Shown here piece after piece: positions 39,537 to 53,047 of a stretch of 64,000 nt of DNA. The stretch spans positions 307,648 through 371,647 of the forward strand of contig NZ_JAJIRT010000005.1 in the NCBI RefSeq assembly GCF_025717675.1, written 5' to 3'. The notes under the pieces are model-generated. The model saw only the letters and a program-made list of their open reading frames with translations, was not told where the DNA came from and did not search any database. A program made the translations under genes and the position numbers. Numbering within the stretch: position 1 is the first letter of the stretch; each line of letters begins with the position of its first letter. Origin of the DNA: Paucibacter sp. DJ2R-2. Lineage in GTDB: Bacteria; Pseudomonadota; Gammaproteobacteria; Burkholderiales; Burkholderiaceae_C.

Positions 39537-40936
39537 AACACGCCCTGCAACGCATTCACTTCGTGGGCATCGGCGGCGCCGGCATGAGCGGCATTGCCGA
39601 GATCTTGCAAGCCCAGGGCTACCGCGTCTCGGGCTCGGACCAGTCCGACAGCGCCACCTTGCAGCGCCTGGCCAGCCTGGGTCTTCGCGTGCAGATCGGC
39701 CATGCGGCCGAGCACATCGGCGATGCCCAGGTGGTGGTCACCTCCACGGCCGTGCGCGCCGACAACCCCGAGGTGCTGGCCGCACGTGCACGCCACATCC
39801 CGGTGGTGCAGCGCGCCGTCATGCTGGCCGAGCTGATGCGCCAGCAAAAAGGCATCGCCATCGCCGGCACCCATGGCAAGACCACGACCACCTCCCTGGT
39901 CACCGATGTGCTGATCGAAGCCGGCCAGGACCCGAGTTTTGTGATCGGCGGCAAGCTGGCCAGCGCTGGCGCCAACTCGCGCCTGGGCCGGGGCGAGTTC
40001 ATCGTCGTCGAAGCCGATGAATCCGATGCCTCCTTCCTCAAGCTGCTGCCCATGCTGGCCGTCGTCACCAATATCGACGCCGACCACATGGACACCTACG
40101 GCCATGACTTCGCCCGCCTGAAGCTGGCTTTCGTCGATTTCCTGCACCGCATGCCCTTCTACGGCGCGGCGGTGATGTGCGCTGACGATGCCGGCGTGCG
40201 CTCCATCCTGCCGCTGCTCTCGCGCCCGGTGGTGACCTATGGCTTTGACGAAGACCTCGATGTGCGCGCGGTCGATATGCAAGCCCTGTCGGGTGGCGGC
40301 ATGCGCTTCACCGTGCAGCGCCAGGGCCGGCCCGATCTGCCGGTGGTGCTGAATCTGGCCGGGCGGCATAACGTCTTGAATGCACTGGCCGCGATCGCCG
40401 TGGCCGACGAGCTGGAGTTGCCGGACGCGCCGGTGCTGGCCGCCCTGGCCAAGTTCGGCGGCGTGGGCCGGCGCTTCCAGCGTTACGGCGAGCTGCCGGC
40501 GTCGGACGGCGGTCAGTTCAGCCTGGTCGATGACTACGGCCACCATCCGGTGGAGATGGCGGCAGTGTTGGCAGCCGCGCGCGGCGCCTTCCCGGGCCGC
40601 CGCCTGGTGCTGGCCTTCCAGCCGCACCGCTACACCCGCACGCGTGACTGCTTTGCCGAGTTCGTGCGCGTGATCGCCGGCTTCGACGCTGTGCTGCTGA
40701 CCGAGGTGTACGCCGCCGGCGAGGGCGTGATCGCCGGCGCCGATGGCCGCGCGCTGCTGGCCGCGCTGGAGAAGACCTCGCTGGCCGAGGTGAGCTTTGT
40801 CGACGACGTCGCCGCCCTGCCGCAGGCCATTGCCGCGGCGGCGCGCGCCGACGACGTTGTGATCGTGATGGGCGCTGGCTCCATCGGTGCCGTGCCGGCA
40901 CAAACCGTGACTTTTTTGAAGGGTGTCCAGCCATGA
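39533..40936 (+). CDS. murC: UDP-MurNAc:L-alanine ligase
   Basis: A 467-residue Mur ligase, first of the peptide-adding steps. Features: [16 protein letters not shown]ossmann start, ATP loop [10 protein letters not shown], the [10 protein letters not shown] acidic region, [18 protein letters not shown] contacts and [10 protein letters not shown] in the C-terminal domain. ATGA overlaps on both sides (murG and ddl) show tight coupling. Confidence 0.96.
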   Translation: MKHALQRIHFVGIGGAGMSGIAEILQAQGYRVSGSDQSDSATLQRLASLGLRVQIGHAAEHIGDAQVVVTSTAVRADNPEVLAARARHIPVVQRAVMLAELMRQQKGIAIAGTHGKTTTTSLVTDVLIEAGQDPSFVIGGKLASAGANSRLGRGEFIVVEADESDASFLKLLPMLAVVTNIDADHMDTYGHDFARLKLAFVDFLHRMPFYGAAVMCADDAGVRSILPLLSRPVVTYGFDEDLDVRAVDMQALSGGGMRFTVQRQGRPDLPVVLNLAGRHNVLNALAAIAVADELELPDAPVLAALAKFGGVGRRFQRYGELPASDGGQFSLVDDYGHHPVEMAAVLAAARGAFPGRRLVLAFQPHRYTRTRDCFAEFVRVIAGFDAVLLTEVYAAGEGVIAGADGRALLAALEKTSLAEVSFVDDVAALPQAIAAAARADDVVIVMGAGSIGAVPAQTVTFLKGVQP

Positions 40937-41919
40937 AACTGGATCTGAATATTGATCCGAAATCGCTTGGCAAGGTCGCCGTCTTGATGGGCGGCGACTC
41001 GGCCGAGCGCGAGGTCTCGCTGACCATGTCGGGCCCGGGTGTGCTCAAGGCCTTGCGCTCTCAGGGCGTGGATGCGCATGGTTTTGATCCCTCCGAGCGG
41101 CCGCTGCAAGTGCTCAAGGACGAGGGCTTCGAGCGCTGCTTCATCGCCCTGCATGGCCGCCACGGCGAAGACGGCACGGTCCAAGGTGCGCTGGAGCTGC
41201 TGGGCATTCCCTACACCGGCTCGGGTGTGATGGCCTCCAGCATCGCCATCGACAAGATCATGACCAAGCGCCTGTGGCTGGCCGATGGCCTGGCCACGCC
41301 GCGCTATGTCAAGCTCAAGAAAAGCGCCATCAGCCGCGAGAACTGCATGGCAATCCCGGACCAGCTGGGCCTGCCGGTCTTCGTCAAGCCGCCGCACGAG
41401 GGTTCGACGATTGGCATCAGCAAGGTCGAAGGCTATTCGCAGATGCAAGAGGCGGTTGAGCTGGCCGCGCGCTACGACGACGAGATCCTTTGCGAGGAGT
41501 TCATCGACGGCCCCGAGCTGACCTGCCCGGTGCTGGGCGAGGGCGACACCGCCGTGGCTCTGCCGGTGGTGCAGATCGAAGCCGTCGGCGGCAACTACGA
41601 CTACCAGAACAAGTACTTCACCGACACCACCCGCTACCTGACCGACACCCTGGGCATTGAGCTCGAACGTGAGGTGCGCGAGCTGACCCTGGCCGCTTAC
41701 CGCTCGCTGGGCTGCCGCGGCTGGGCGCGCGCTGACGTGATGCTGCGCAAGCGGGACAACAAGCCCTTCTTGCTTGAAATGAATACCTCGCCGGGCATGA
41801 CTTCGCATTCCCTGGTGCCGATTTCGGCCAAGGCTGCTGGCATCTCTTACGAGCAGCTGTGCATGTGGGTGCTGTCCCAGGCGCGCCTGGACGGCCAAGT
41901 TCCGGCCAAGCAGGCCTGA
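40933..41919 (+). CDS. ddl: D-alanine:D-alanine ligase
   Basis: A 328-residue ATP-grasp ligase making D-Ala-D-Ala for MurF. The N-terminus [16 protein letters not shown], the [21 protein letters not shown] region, [15 protein letters not shown], and the Mg-binding [16 protein letters not shown] are standard for DdlB. It belongs to the dcw cluster position of ddlB. Overlaps murC by 4 bases and is followed by ftsQ after 27 bases. Confidence 0.95.
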   Translation: MKLDLNIDPKSLGKVAVLMGGDSAEREVSLTMSGPGVLKALRSQGVDAHGFDPSERPLQVLKDEGFERCFIALHGRHGEDGTVQGALELLGIPYTGSGVMASSIAIDKIMTKRLWLADGLATPRYVKLKKSAISRENCMAIPDQLGLPVFVKPPHEGSTIGISKVEGYSQMQEAVELAARYDDEILCEEFIDGPELTCPVLGEGDTAVALPVVQIEAVGGNYDYQNKYFTDTTRYLTDTLGIELEREVRELTLAAYRSLGCRGWARADVMLRKRDNKPFLLEMNTSPGMTSHSLVPISAKAAGISYEQLCMWVLSQARLDGQVPAKQA

Positions 41920-41946
41920 CCGAGCCTCTGCCCAAGACCAAGAATC

Positions 41947-42819
41947 ATGCGCGCCTCCGCCACCCTCAGCAGCAGTTTGCCGCCCGACATCCGCCTGATG
42001 AATGCGGTGACGGCCTTGCTGCTCGCGGGTGTGTTGCTGCTGGCGGCCGGGCTCAGCCTGCGCTGGGTCTCGCGTCAACCGGTGTTTGCCATTCGCGCCA
42101 TCCAGGTGGAGGGCGATGTCGCGCGCAACAGCGCGGCGTCCTTGCGTGCCAATGCGTTGCCGGGCTTGTCGGGTTCCTTTCTGAGCATGAGCTTGCAGCA
42201 GGGGCGCGAAGCTTTCGAAGCCGTGCCTTGGGTGCGCAGCGCGGTGGTGCAGCGGGTCTGGCCGAACCAGCTCAAGGTCCGGCTGGAGGAACACCGGCCA
42301 GCCGCCTACTGGGAAACCAAGGCCGAGGGTGCCGATGCCAACAGCGACGCCACCGTCGAACGCCGCCTGGTCAACAGCTTCGGCGAGGTGTTCCAGGCCA
42401 ATCTGGGCGATGTCGAGGATGAAGACCTGCCGGTGCTGGCCGGCCCTTCCGGCACCTCGGCCAGCATGCTGCACATGTGGCAACGCCTGCAGCAAGCCAG
42501 CCGCGCCATGGACGACAGCATCGACCGGCTCGATCTGTCGGGCCGCGGCTCCTGGCGCATCACCCTGGACAAGGGTGCGGTGATCGAGCTGGGCCGCGGG
42601 GAGGAAGACGAGGTGTTGGCTCGCTATGGGCAGTTGGTGCGTACGGTCAGCCAACTCACTTCACGCTTCCAGGCGCCGCTCTTGTCCGCCGATTTGCGTC
42701 ACGCCGATGGTTATGCCGTGCGCCTGCAGGGCTACGCCACTGTCGCCAAACCTGTCAAAACCAACAAACCCGCGGCCAAGCCGGCCAAACCCGCCAGCGC
42801 GGGAACCATAAGAAACTGA
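41947..42819 (+). CDS. ftsQ: Cell division protein FtsQ
   Basis: A 290-residue bitopic division protein: cytoplasmic N-terminus, one membrane helix (about 17-40, ALLLAGVLLLAAGLSL), and periplasmic POTRA (about 47-115) and FtsQ beta domains. FAIRAIQVEGDV and WVRSAVVQRVWPNQLKVRLEEHRPAAYW are characteristic. It recruits FtsL/FtsB to the septum. The C-terminal 25 residues are a Lys/Ala/Pro tail (KPVKTNKPAAKPAKPA). Position between ddl and ftsA is standard. Confidence 0.93.
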   Translation: MRASATLSSSLPPDIRLMNAVTALLLAGVLLLAAGLSLRWVSRQPVFAIRAIQVEGDVARNSAASLRANALPGLSGSFLSMSLQQGREAFEAVPWVRSAVVQRVWPNQLKVRLEEHRPAAYWETKAEGADANSDATVERRLVNSFGEVFQANLGDVEDEDLPVLAGPSGTSASMLHMWQRLQQASRAMDDSIDRLDLSGRGSWRITLDKGAVIELGRGEEDEVLARYGQLVRTVSQLTSRFQAPLLSADLRHADGYAVRLQGYATVAKPVKTNKPAAKPAKPASAGTIRN

Positions 42820-42832
42820 AGGAAGAACAAGC

Positions 42833-44062
42833 ATGGCCAAGGAATACAAGGATTTGGTCGTTGGGCTCGATATCGGCACGGCCAAGATCATGGCGGTGGT
42901 GGCCGAGGTGCTGGGCAATGGTGAATTGCGCATCGCTGGCCTCGGCGTGGCCAGCTCGAATGGTTTGAAACGCGGCGTGGTGGTCAATATCGACGCCACC
43001 GTGCAATCGATCCAGCAGGCCTTGAAAGAGGCCGAAATGATGGCCGACTGCAAGATTTCCCGGGTTTACACCGGCATCACCGGCAGCCATATCCGCGGCC
43101 AGAATTCCACCGGCATGGTGATCGTGCGCGACAAGGAGGTGACACCGGTCGATGTTGCCCGGGTCGTGGAAACCGCCAAAGCCATCAATATTCCCAACGA
43201 CCAGCGCCTGCTGCTGGTGGAACCGCAGGAATTCGTGATTGACGGCCATGAGGTCAAAGAACCCATCGGCATGAGCGGCGGCCGCCTGGAAGTGAAGGTC
43301 CATATCGTCACCGGCGCACAAAGCGCGGCGGAAAACATCGTCAAGTGCGTGCGCCGCTGCGGCCTGGAAGTGGATCAGCTGGTTTTGAATTCCAGCGCCT
43401 CCAGCCTGGCCGCCTTGACCGCCGACGAGCGCGATCTCGGCGTCGCCCTGGTCGACATCGGCGCCGGCACCACCGATGTGGCGATCTTCACCGGCGGCTC
43501 GATCCGCCATACCGCCGTCATCCCCATCGCCGGCGACCTGATCACCAGCGATATCGCCATGGCCCTGCGCACGCCGACCAAGGATGCCGAGGAAATCAAG
43601 GTCGAATATGGCGTCGCGAAACAGATGCTGGCCGACCCGGCCGACCAGGTCGAGGTACCCGGTTTGGGCGATCGCGCGCCCCGAATGCTTTCAAAACAAG
43701 CACTTGCCGGCGTTATTGAACCCAGAGTCGAGGAAATATTCTCGCTGGTGAATCAAGTCATCCGTGAAAGCGGGTATGAGGAACTCTTGTCTTCGGGGAT
43801 TGTTCTGACCGGCGGCTCGGCCGTGATGCCCGGTATGGTGGAACTCGCCGAGGACATATTCCTGAAACCCGTGCGGCGCGGCAACCCGACCTATGGCGGC
43901 GCTTTGTTCGACATGGTTTCGAACCCCCGTTCGGCCACCGTCATGGGTTTGCTGGAAGAAGCGCGTCTGTCGCGGACCCGGGGTTTGAAAGCGGCGCAAC
44001 AGGCCGGTTCCATGAAAACCCTGTTCGGGCGGGCCAAGGATTGGTTCCTGGGTAACTTTTGA
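42833..44062 (+). CDS. ftsA: Cell division protein FtsA
   Basis: A 409-residue actin-fold protein that tethers FtsZ filaments to the membrane. Actin-like phosphate loops are GLDIGTAKIMAVV and VDIGAGTTDVAIF, with adenosine-contact ILTGGSAVMPGM-like VLTGGSAVMPGM. The C-terminal SMKTLFGRAKDWFLGNF is the amphipathic membrane-targeting helix. Bases about 43680-43800 switch to less GC-rich codons although the protein is conserved. Good SD (GGAAGAA) upstream. Confidence 0.95.
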   Translation: MAKEYKDLVVGLDIGTAKIMAVVAEVLGNGELRIAGLGVASSNGLKRGVVVNIDATVQSIQQALKEAEMMADCKISRVYTGITGSHIRGQNSTGMVIVRDKEVTPVDVARVVETAKAINIPNDQRLLLVEPQEFVIDGHEVKEPIGMSGGRLEVKVHIVTGAQSAAENIVKCVRRCGLEVDQLVLNSSASSLAALTADERDLGVALVDIGAGTTDVAIFTGGSIRHTAVIPIAGDLITSDIAMALRTPTKDAEEIKVEYGVAKQMLADPADQVEVPGLGDRAPRMLSKQALAGVIEPRVEEIFSLVNQVIRESGYEELLSSGIVLTGGSAVMPGMVELAEDIFLKPVRRGNPTYGGALFDMVSNPRSATVMGLLEEARLSRTRGLKAAQQAGSMKTLFGRAKDWFLGNF

Positions 44063-44200
44063 AACTCACATCTGCTTACCTGATGGGTAAGGCGGCACTG
44101 GTTTAACTGTCGGAAAACAACGGCAGCGCGTGAAAAAAAAGGGTCATCCCTATAGTTTTTCGGGCTTAGCGGCGGCACAATTGCTCAAGGAGAATTGATT
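44063..44200 (+). promoter_or_regulatory. ftsA-ftsZ spacer with possible ftsZ promoter
   Basis: The 138-base gap is AT-richer than its neighbours. It holds a CTTACC / GGTAAG dyad (44075-44091), an A8 run (44133-44140), and TATAGT (44151-44156) as a possible -10 without a clear -35. AAGGAGAA precedes the ftsZ ATG. Extra ftsZ promoters here are known in other bacteria; for this sequence it is inference. Confidence 0.35.
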
Positions 44201-45478
<1,278 letters not shown>

Positions 45479-45521
45479 GCGAACCTGGCGGATATCGGGC
45501 CCTGTTGCTCGAACCAGAAAG

Positions 45522-45546
45522 CGGACCCTGCGGGGTCCGTTTTTGT
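45522..45546 (+). terminator. Intrinsic terminator after ftsZ
   Basis: CGGACCC (45522-45528) and GGGTCCG (45533-45539) make a perfect 7-bp stem with a 4-base loop, followed by TTTTTTG. It closes the dcw transcript before the sensor kinase. Confidence 0.9.
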
Positions 45547-45666
45547 TGGTGTAGGGCTTGCTCTGTGGCGTTGGCTCTTTGTTGGAGAGCTAAAGCCTTG
45601 AGGGTCAGGCCTTGCGCCTGTGGCATGCTCCTGCTTTGGGCCGCAGCGGGCAGGGCACAGCAAGGC

Positions 45667-47772
45667 ATGAGCGACATTTTTCGAGCAGCATGGATCGGAG
45701 CCCTTCGGCGCTTTCGCCGGGTGTCGGGCGAGCCCGCCTTGTGCGCAGCCCTTGCCTGCTTGGCCGGCTTGCTGCTGCTCGCGGGGCCTGCTCTTGTGCA
45801 TGCGCAAGGCCAGTCCCAAGCTCAGGTGCAGATGCAAGCCCTGGCTTTGAACGACCTGCCTTCGAAGAGCAATGGCGAGCAGGCGTTCAGCGCCGACCGC
45901 GCGATCAGCGTCTGGAGCCGTGAGGATCTCGATGCCTGGTGGGCGGCGCTGCGCTCGATGGAGGGCACGCATGGCATTCTGCCGGCGCGCTTGCAGCCGC
46001 CGGCCGACGCGGCCGCCTGGTCCACGGTCAGCCTGCCTGACGTCAGGTCACGCGCCTCCCACGCGACTGTCTCCGTTCCTGCTGGGCAGGCTCGCAGTTA
46101 TGAAATGCGCTGGTATCGCTTGCGCTATGCGCCGCCTGAGGGCCGCTGGCCGACCAGCGCGGCGCTTTACATGCCACGCTTGTCGGCCATGTCGGCCGCC
46201 GTGCTCGTCAAGACCGATGAAGGCTGGCGTCAGGTCTTTGACAACCAGTACGGTGCGCGAGAGCAATGGGTGCGGCCGCTCTGGGCCTTGTTTCCGCCCG
46301 CGCTGACGGAGCTGAACCAGAACCGCAGCATCGAGCTGGTGGTGGCCGTGCCGGTTCTGCATGGCAGCTTCTTCTCGGTGTCCACAGTCTGGTTGGGCGC
46401 CCGGGAGGACTTGGAGAGTTTGCCGCGCCGACGCTGGATGCTGCAAATCGGCGCGCCTCAGGCCATCAGTCTGACCCTGGTTACCTTGGGCATGTTTTCT
46501 CTGGCATTGTGGGTGCGTCGTCGCAGCGAGCCGGCCTACTTGTTGTTTGCGTTGGCTTCGGTGGCCTGGCTGCTGCGCAATCTGCATTACCACCTCAACC
46601 TGCCGCGCTCGCCGCTGGGCCTCGAGTGGTTCTGGTGGATGACCCATGCCTCCATGTCATGGGTGATGCTGCTGACCTTTATGTTTGCCTTGCGCTTTGC
46701 CCGGCGCCAATTCCCCCGCCTGGAACGCATGGTGGCCCTGGTGGTGCTGGCGGGAAGCCTTTTGACTCTGCCGCTGTTTGGCCTGGCGCCCGACCCGGTG
46801 TTCCAGCAAGCCATCAATGCACTGGTCAGCGTGCTGGGTACGGTGTTCGTCGGTGTCGTGGCTCTGCGCGAGGGCAGTCGCGAATTGCGTTTGATCGCCA
46901 TCAGCCTGGCTCTGAGCCTGGTGCTGGGCGTGCACGATGTGATCTTGCTGGCCGGCTTGGCCTGGCCTGAGCACATCTATTTGATGCCGTATGCGACCCT
47001 GATCATCGTCGCCAGCTTTCTCTACGCCGTGCAACGCCGCTACATCGGAGCCCTGGAAGAGGTCGAGCAGCTCAATGCCTGCCAGGCGCAGCGCTTGCAG
47101 CAGCAAAGCGACGAATTGCTGGCGCAGCACGAGCGCCTGCGCGAGGCGGAGCGGCAGCAGGCTTTGCTGATGGAGCGCCAGCGCCTGATGCAGGACATGC
47201 ACGATGGTCTGGGCTCCTCGCTGCTCTCGGCCATGGTGGCGGTCGAGCAGGGCCGCATGGAGCAGGACAAGGTGGTCGAGGTCTTGCGCGAATGCGTGGA
47301 CGACCTGCGCTTGGTGATCGATTCGCTGGAGCCGGTCGGCCATGATCTGGTGTCGCTGCTGGCCACCATGCGCTATCGCCTGGGCAAGCGTTTGCAGGTC
47401 GGTGGCCTGAGTCTGGAGTGGGATGTGCAAGACCTGCCCCCGCTGGCCTGGCTGGAGCCGCCCGATGCCTTGCATGTGCTGCGCCTCTTGCAGGAAGCGC
47501 TGAGCAATGTGCTCAAGCATGCCAAGGCCTCTCGGGTGCGCATGGTGACGCGCAACCAGGGCAGCTATGTTGAGATCCGGGTCGAGGACGATGGCGAGGG
47601 CTTCGATCTCGACACCGCCCAGCGCGGCCGCGGTCTGAAGAGCCAGCAGCGCCGCGCGCAACGCCTGGGCGGCTCGCTCAAGATCGAGTCCAGCCCCGGC
47701 CAGGGTACCCGCCTGAGCCTGCGTCTGCCGGTGCATCGCCCCCTGGCCCCGCTTCAGCAAGGCGTGGCCTGA
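45667..47772 (+). CDS. Sensor histidine kinase, 7TMR-DISM/HisKA_3 type
   Basis: A 701-residue membrane kinase. A signal peptide (to about residue 47) leads into an extracytoplasmic beta-rich domain (about 50-250), then seven hydrophobic helices (roughly 255-455) as in 7TMR-DISM receptors. A coiled coil (460-500) and a HisKA_3 dimerisation domain with His512 in [12 protein letters not shown] come next, then a short HATPase domain ([20 protein letters not shown]). It resembles NarX/DesK-type kinases; no LuxR-type partner lies next to it. Start at ATG 45667 is inferred from the signal peptide; a start at 45625 is possible. It sits unusually between ftsZ and lpxC. Confidence 0.9.
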   Translation: MSDIFRAAWIGALRRFRRVSGEPALCAALACLAGLLLLAGPALVHAQGQSQAQVQMQALALNDLPSKSNGEQAFSADRAISVWSREDLDAWWAALRSMEGTHGILPARLQPPADAAAWSTVSLPDVRSRASHATVSVPAGQARSYEMRWYRLRYAPPEGRWPTSAALYMPRLSAMSAAVLVKTDEGWRQVFDNQYGAREQWVRPLWALFPPALTELNQNRSIELVVAVPVLHGSFFSVSTVWLGAREDLESLPRRRWMLQIGAPQAISLTLVTLGMFSLALWVRRRSEPAYLLFALASVAWLLRNLHYHLNLPRSPLGLEWFWWMTHASMSWVMLLTFMFALRFARRQFPRLERMVALVVLAGSLLTLPLFGLAPDPVFQQAINALVSVLGTVFVGVVALREGSRELRLIAISLALSLVLGVHDVILLAGLAWPEHIYLMPYATLIIVASFLYAVQRRYIGALEEVEQLNACQAQRLQQQSDELLAQHERLREAERQQALLMERQRLMQDMHDGLGSSLLSAMVAVEQGRMEQDKVVEVLRECVDDLRLVIDSLEPVGHDLVSLLATMRYRLGKRLQVGGLSLEWDVQDLPPLAWLEPPDALHVLRLLQEALSNVLKHAKASRVRMVTRNQGSYVEIRVEDDGEGFDLDTAQRGRGLKSQQRRAQRLGGSLKIESSPGQGTRLSLRLPVHRPLAPLQQGVA

Positions 47773-47789
47773 TCGCCGACAATCGAGGC

Positions 47790-48725
47790 ATGCTGAAACA
47801 AAGAACCCTGAAGGCGCTGACCAAGGCGGTTGGCGTTGGCATCCACAGCGGCCAGCGCGTCGAACTGACCCTCAGGCCGGCGGCGCCCGACACCGGCATC
47901 GTCTTCCGCCGCGTCGATCTGTGTACGCCGGTGGACATTCCCGTGCGCCCCGACACCGTTTGTGACACCCGCATGGCCACCACCATCAGCCCCGGTGGCG
48001 ACCCCGGCGCACCCAAGGTGCAGACCATTGAGCATCTGCTGTCGGCCTGTGCCGGCCTGGGTCTGGACAATCTTTATGTGGACATCAATGCCGACGAGGT
48101 GCCCATCCTCGACGGTTCGGCCGCCAGTTTTGTCTACCTGCTGCAGAGCGCCGGCATCGAGCAGCAGAACGCGGCCAAGAAGTTCCTGCGCGTCAAGAAG
48201 GCGGTGGAAGTGCGCCAGGGCGAGGGCAAGCGCCTGATGTGGGCGCGCCTGGAGCCGCACCACGGCTACACCTTGAGCTTTCAGATCGAGTTCGACAACC
48301 CGGCCGTGTCGGCCACCGGCCAGCAGTATGTCTTCGACATGGGCTCGGGCCAGTACAAGAAGGAAATCGCTCGTGCCCGCACCTTCGGCATGACCAGCGA
48401 TATCGAGCTGATGCGCAGCCGCGGCCTGACCCTCGGTGGCTCCATGGACAACGCCATCGTCGTCGACGACTACCGTGTCCTGAACGCTGACGGACTCCGT
48501 TATGACGACGAGTTCGTTAAGCACAAGATCCTCGACGCCATTGGCGATATGCAGGTGGCGGGCTATCCGCTGCTGGCCGCCTACACCTCGTTCAAGGGCG
48601 GTCATGCCCTGAACAACAAGCTGGTGCGTGCCTTGCTGGCCGATGCCGAGGCCTACGAGCTCGTCACTTTCGAGGACGAAGCCCGCGCACCTCAAGGCTT
48701 CGCGCAGCTGGCGCCGGCGTGGTGA
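47790..48725 (+). CDS. lpxC: UDP-3-O-acyl-GlcNAc deacetylase
   Basis: A 311-residue zinc deacetylase, the first committed step of lipid A synthesis. It has [31 protein letters not shown], the catalytic [16 protein letters not shown] with a zinc His, [13 protein letters not shown] with the other His and Asp ligands, and [16 protein letters not shown] near the C-terminus. Gene order ftsZ-lpxC is conserved in proteobacteria, here interrupted by a kinase. Confidence 0.96.
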   Translation: MLKQRTLKALTKAVGVGIHSGQRVELTLRPAAPDTGIVFRRVDLCTPVDIPVRPDTVCDTRMATTISPGGDPGAPKVQTIEHLLSACAGLGLDNLYVDINADEVPILDGSAASFVYLLQSAGIEQQNAAKKFLRVKKAVEVRQGEGKRLMWARLEPHHGYTLSFQIEFDNPAVSATGQQYVFDMGSGQYKKEIARARTFGMTSDIELMRSRGLTLGGSMDNAIVVDDYRVLNADGLRYDDEFVKHKILDAIGDMQVAGYPLLAAYTSFKGGHALNNKLVRALLADAEAYELVTFEDEARAPQGFAQLAPAW

Positions 48726-48774
48726 TCTGTTTCCTGCGGCCGCAGCTGCGGGCGCTCAGGCTTGGAGCTTGCTC

Positions 48775-48960
48775 ATGATGATTTTTCGCCTCGTTGCCGG
48801 CCTGCTGATGTTTGCCGGCATCGTCAGCTTTGCCATCTATATCGCTACCGGGCAGAAGGTCTGGCGGCGGCGCGGCCTGCTCATCGTCAAGTGGACGCTG
48901 CTGGCCGCGCTGGGTTTTTTCGCGGTGCTGGTGCTGGAGCGGCTGGCCCTGATGTTGTGA
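48775..48960 (+). CDS. Small two-helix membrane protein
   Basis: A 61-residue protein with two hydrophobic helices (FRLVAGLLMFAGIVSFAIYIA and WTLLAALGFFAVLVL) separated by a basic loop (QKVWRRRGLLIVK). GGAG lies 7 bases before the ATG at 48775. It follows lpxC by 49 bases and is probably co-transcribed. I do not recognise a function. Confidence 0.7.
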   Translation: MMIFRLVAGLLMFAGIVSFAIYIATGQKVWRRRGLLIVKWTLLAALGFFAVLVLERLALML

Positions 48961-48985
48961 GCCCGCCGCCCCGGCTGCGTGCGGC

Positions 48986-50626
48986 TTACTGCGCCGTGTA
49001 GCTGACCGTCAGCTGGTAGTTGCCGGCGGTATAGCCTTTCAGCAACACATAGACATCGCTGTTGGCCGCCGCGTTGATGCTGCAGGTCTCGGTGGCGGTG
49101 TTGCCATCGCTCTTGCAGTCATAGCTGGCCGTCGTGGGCACAGCGGCTTTCTTGACGAACAAGTCGATGTCGCCGGTGCCGGTGGTGCTGGCCTTGAACG
49201 TGCCGCCGGCCTTGACCTTGAAGGGGCCGAAGCTCCGGGTTTGGTTCAGGGTCAGGCTGCCGCTGAAGTTTTCCACTTTGTCACCAGGCGGCGGCGTGCC
49301 AGGGCCGTCGGCACCCAGTTCCACCGCATAGGCCAGGGCCATGCGCGCGAACTTGAGCGAGTGCTCGGCATTGCTGCCGGTGTTGGCATAGGTGTCGTTG
49401 GCGGTGTGGATGTAGGGGTTGTCGGCCGCGAACGAGGACTCAAACGGCATGGTCGCGAAGTAGCCTTGCGCGTTCCAGCTGGCATGGTCCGAGCAGGCGT
49501 AGCCGCAGCGGTCCGTGCCGATCTTCAGGGTTGGCAGATAGGTCTTGATCAGGTTGGTGACGAAGGTGTTCTGGCCGGCGTCCGTGTAGTCCGTGAAGAT
49601 GTAGATGTCATTGGCGGCGCCTTTGTAATTCGTCATGTCCAGCTGGATGACGCCGACCACATTGGTGTTGGCCGCGGCAAAGCTGCGCGCGATCTCTGCC
49701 GAGCCACGCAAGCCCACCTCTTCGGCCGCATAGGCCATGAACTTCAGGGTGCGCCGAGGCTTGAAGTTACTGGCCACCAGAGTGCGGATGATTTCGGTCA
49801 GGCTGGCCACGCCCGAGGCGTCGTCGTCGGCGCCCGGCGCCCGCGTGGTTTCGCTCGTGCCCGAACTGACGATGGAGTCCAGATGAGCGCCCAGCACGAC
49901 CACTTGGGCGGCGTTGTCCGTGCCTTTGAAGGTCAGGATGACCGACTTCTGCGGCCAGCTGGCATGGGTGAACTGCTCTACCGTGATGTCACTGCGCCCG
50001 CCGGCCAAGGTGGTCCAGCGGTTCTTCAGCCAGTTCGACGCATTGGTGCCGCCGCTGGTCGTGTAGTAGCGGTTGGTGTTGGCCGACAGGTCGAGGATGG
50101 TCTGGCCGATATTGCTGGCCTGCATTTGTGCCAGCATGGGCGTGACCAGGGTTTGCTGGTCGATCACATAGCTGGGCCGCGTGGCGGCAACCAGGGGCTG
50201 CATGGGGCGGCTCAAGGCGCTCAGGCTGCGCTGACCCTCGGCCTGGCTCGCGTGGAACATATAGCCGCCGCAGCGGCGCAGCTTCTCATGCACCGCGGCC
50301 GAGAGCTGGCTCAGGACTGCCTCTTCCACTTCGACCAGGTGCACGCGTTCGGGCTGGCGCGCTGCCGTGGCGTCACCGGCGGTCTCGCTCACCGAGGCCA
50401 GTGCGTCGACGCTGGCGTTGGAGCGGGCGGCCGGATGCACGCGTTGCAGCTCCTTGAAGGCGGCATCGCCGAGGCTGATCCAGACCTTGTTGCTGGCCGC
50501 GGGCTTGCTGGCTTTGGTGGTCTGGGCCATGGCGCTGGGGCTGAGCAGGGGGCTGAGTGCCAGCAGGCCGGCCAAGGCTGGGGCCAGCCAGGTGCGCGGG
50601 CGCTGAAGGGAGTGCAGGGTGGGCAT
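48986..50626 (-). CDS. Secreted M28-type aminopeptidase with C-terminal PPC-like domain
   Basis: A 546-residue exported zinc peptidase, similar to Vibrio leucine aminopeptidase. Signal peptide to about residue 34, a propeptide, then the M28 domain. Zinc ligands appear in order: His in LGAHLDSI, Asp in GADDDASG, Glu-Glu in YAAEEVGL, Asp in IQLDMTN, and His in YIHTANDTY. After PPPGDKVENFSGSL a beta-sandwich pre-peptidase C-terminal (PPC) domain follows. AGGAG precedes the ATG at 50626. Probably acts on extracellular peptides. Confidence 0.93.
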   Translation of the reverse strand: MPTLHSLQRPRTWLAPALAGLLALSPLLSPSAMAQTTKASKPAASNKVWISLGDAAFKELQRVHPAARSNASVDALASVSETAGDATAARQPERVHLVEVEEAVLSQLSAAVHEKLRRCGGYMFHASQAEGQRSLSALSRPMQPLVAATRPSYVIDQQTLVTPMLAQMQASNIGQTILDLSANTNRYYTTSGGTNASNWLKNRWTTLAGGRSDITVEQFTHASWPQKSVILTFKGTDNAAQVVVLGAHLDSIVSSGTSETTRAPGADDDASGVASLTEIIRTLVASNFKPRRTLKFMAYAAEEVGLRGSAEIARSFAAANTNVVGVIQLDMTNYKGAANDIYIFTDYTDAGQNTFVTNLIKTYLPTLKIGTDRCGYACSDHASWNAQGYFATMPFESSFAADNPYIHTANDTYANTGSNAEHSLKFARMALAYAVELGADGPGTPPPGDKVENFSGSLTLNQTRSFGPFKVKAGGTFKASTTGTGDIDLFVKKAAVPTTASYDCKSDGNTATETCSINAAANSDVYVLLKGYTAGNYQLTVSYTAQ

Positions 50627-52880
<2,254 letters not shown>

Positions 52881-52929
52881 GTTTGAGCGCTGCCGCGGTC
52901 TCCGGGCCGTGGCTTTCTGCTGAACCACG

Positions 52930-52971
52930 GCAAGGCCGGTCCTGACATGCGCAGGATCGGCCTTGCTTTTT
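52930..52971 (+). terminator. Intrinsic terminator of the M4 protease gene
   Basis: GCAAGGCCGGTCCTG (52930-52944) pairs with CAGGATCGGCCTTGC (52952-52966) over 15 positions with one G-T wobble, then TTTTT. Very strong. Confidence 0.92.
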
Positions 52972-53047
52972 GTGCTTTGGGCGCGAGCGTGGGTGGTGCG
53001 AAGATCGCGGCTCCGAATCTTTACGCCGCTCGGTGGGAAGCACATCC

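Noticed and set aside
40630..42654. 674-codon open frame antisense to murC, ddl and ftsQ
   Set aside because: Crosses several certain genes on the other strand and has no recognisable domain.
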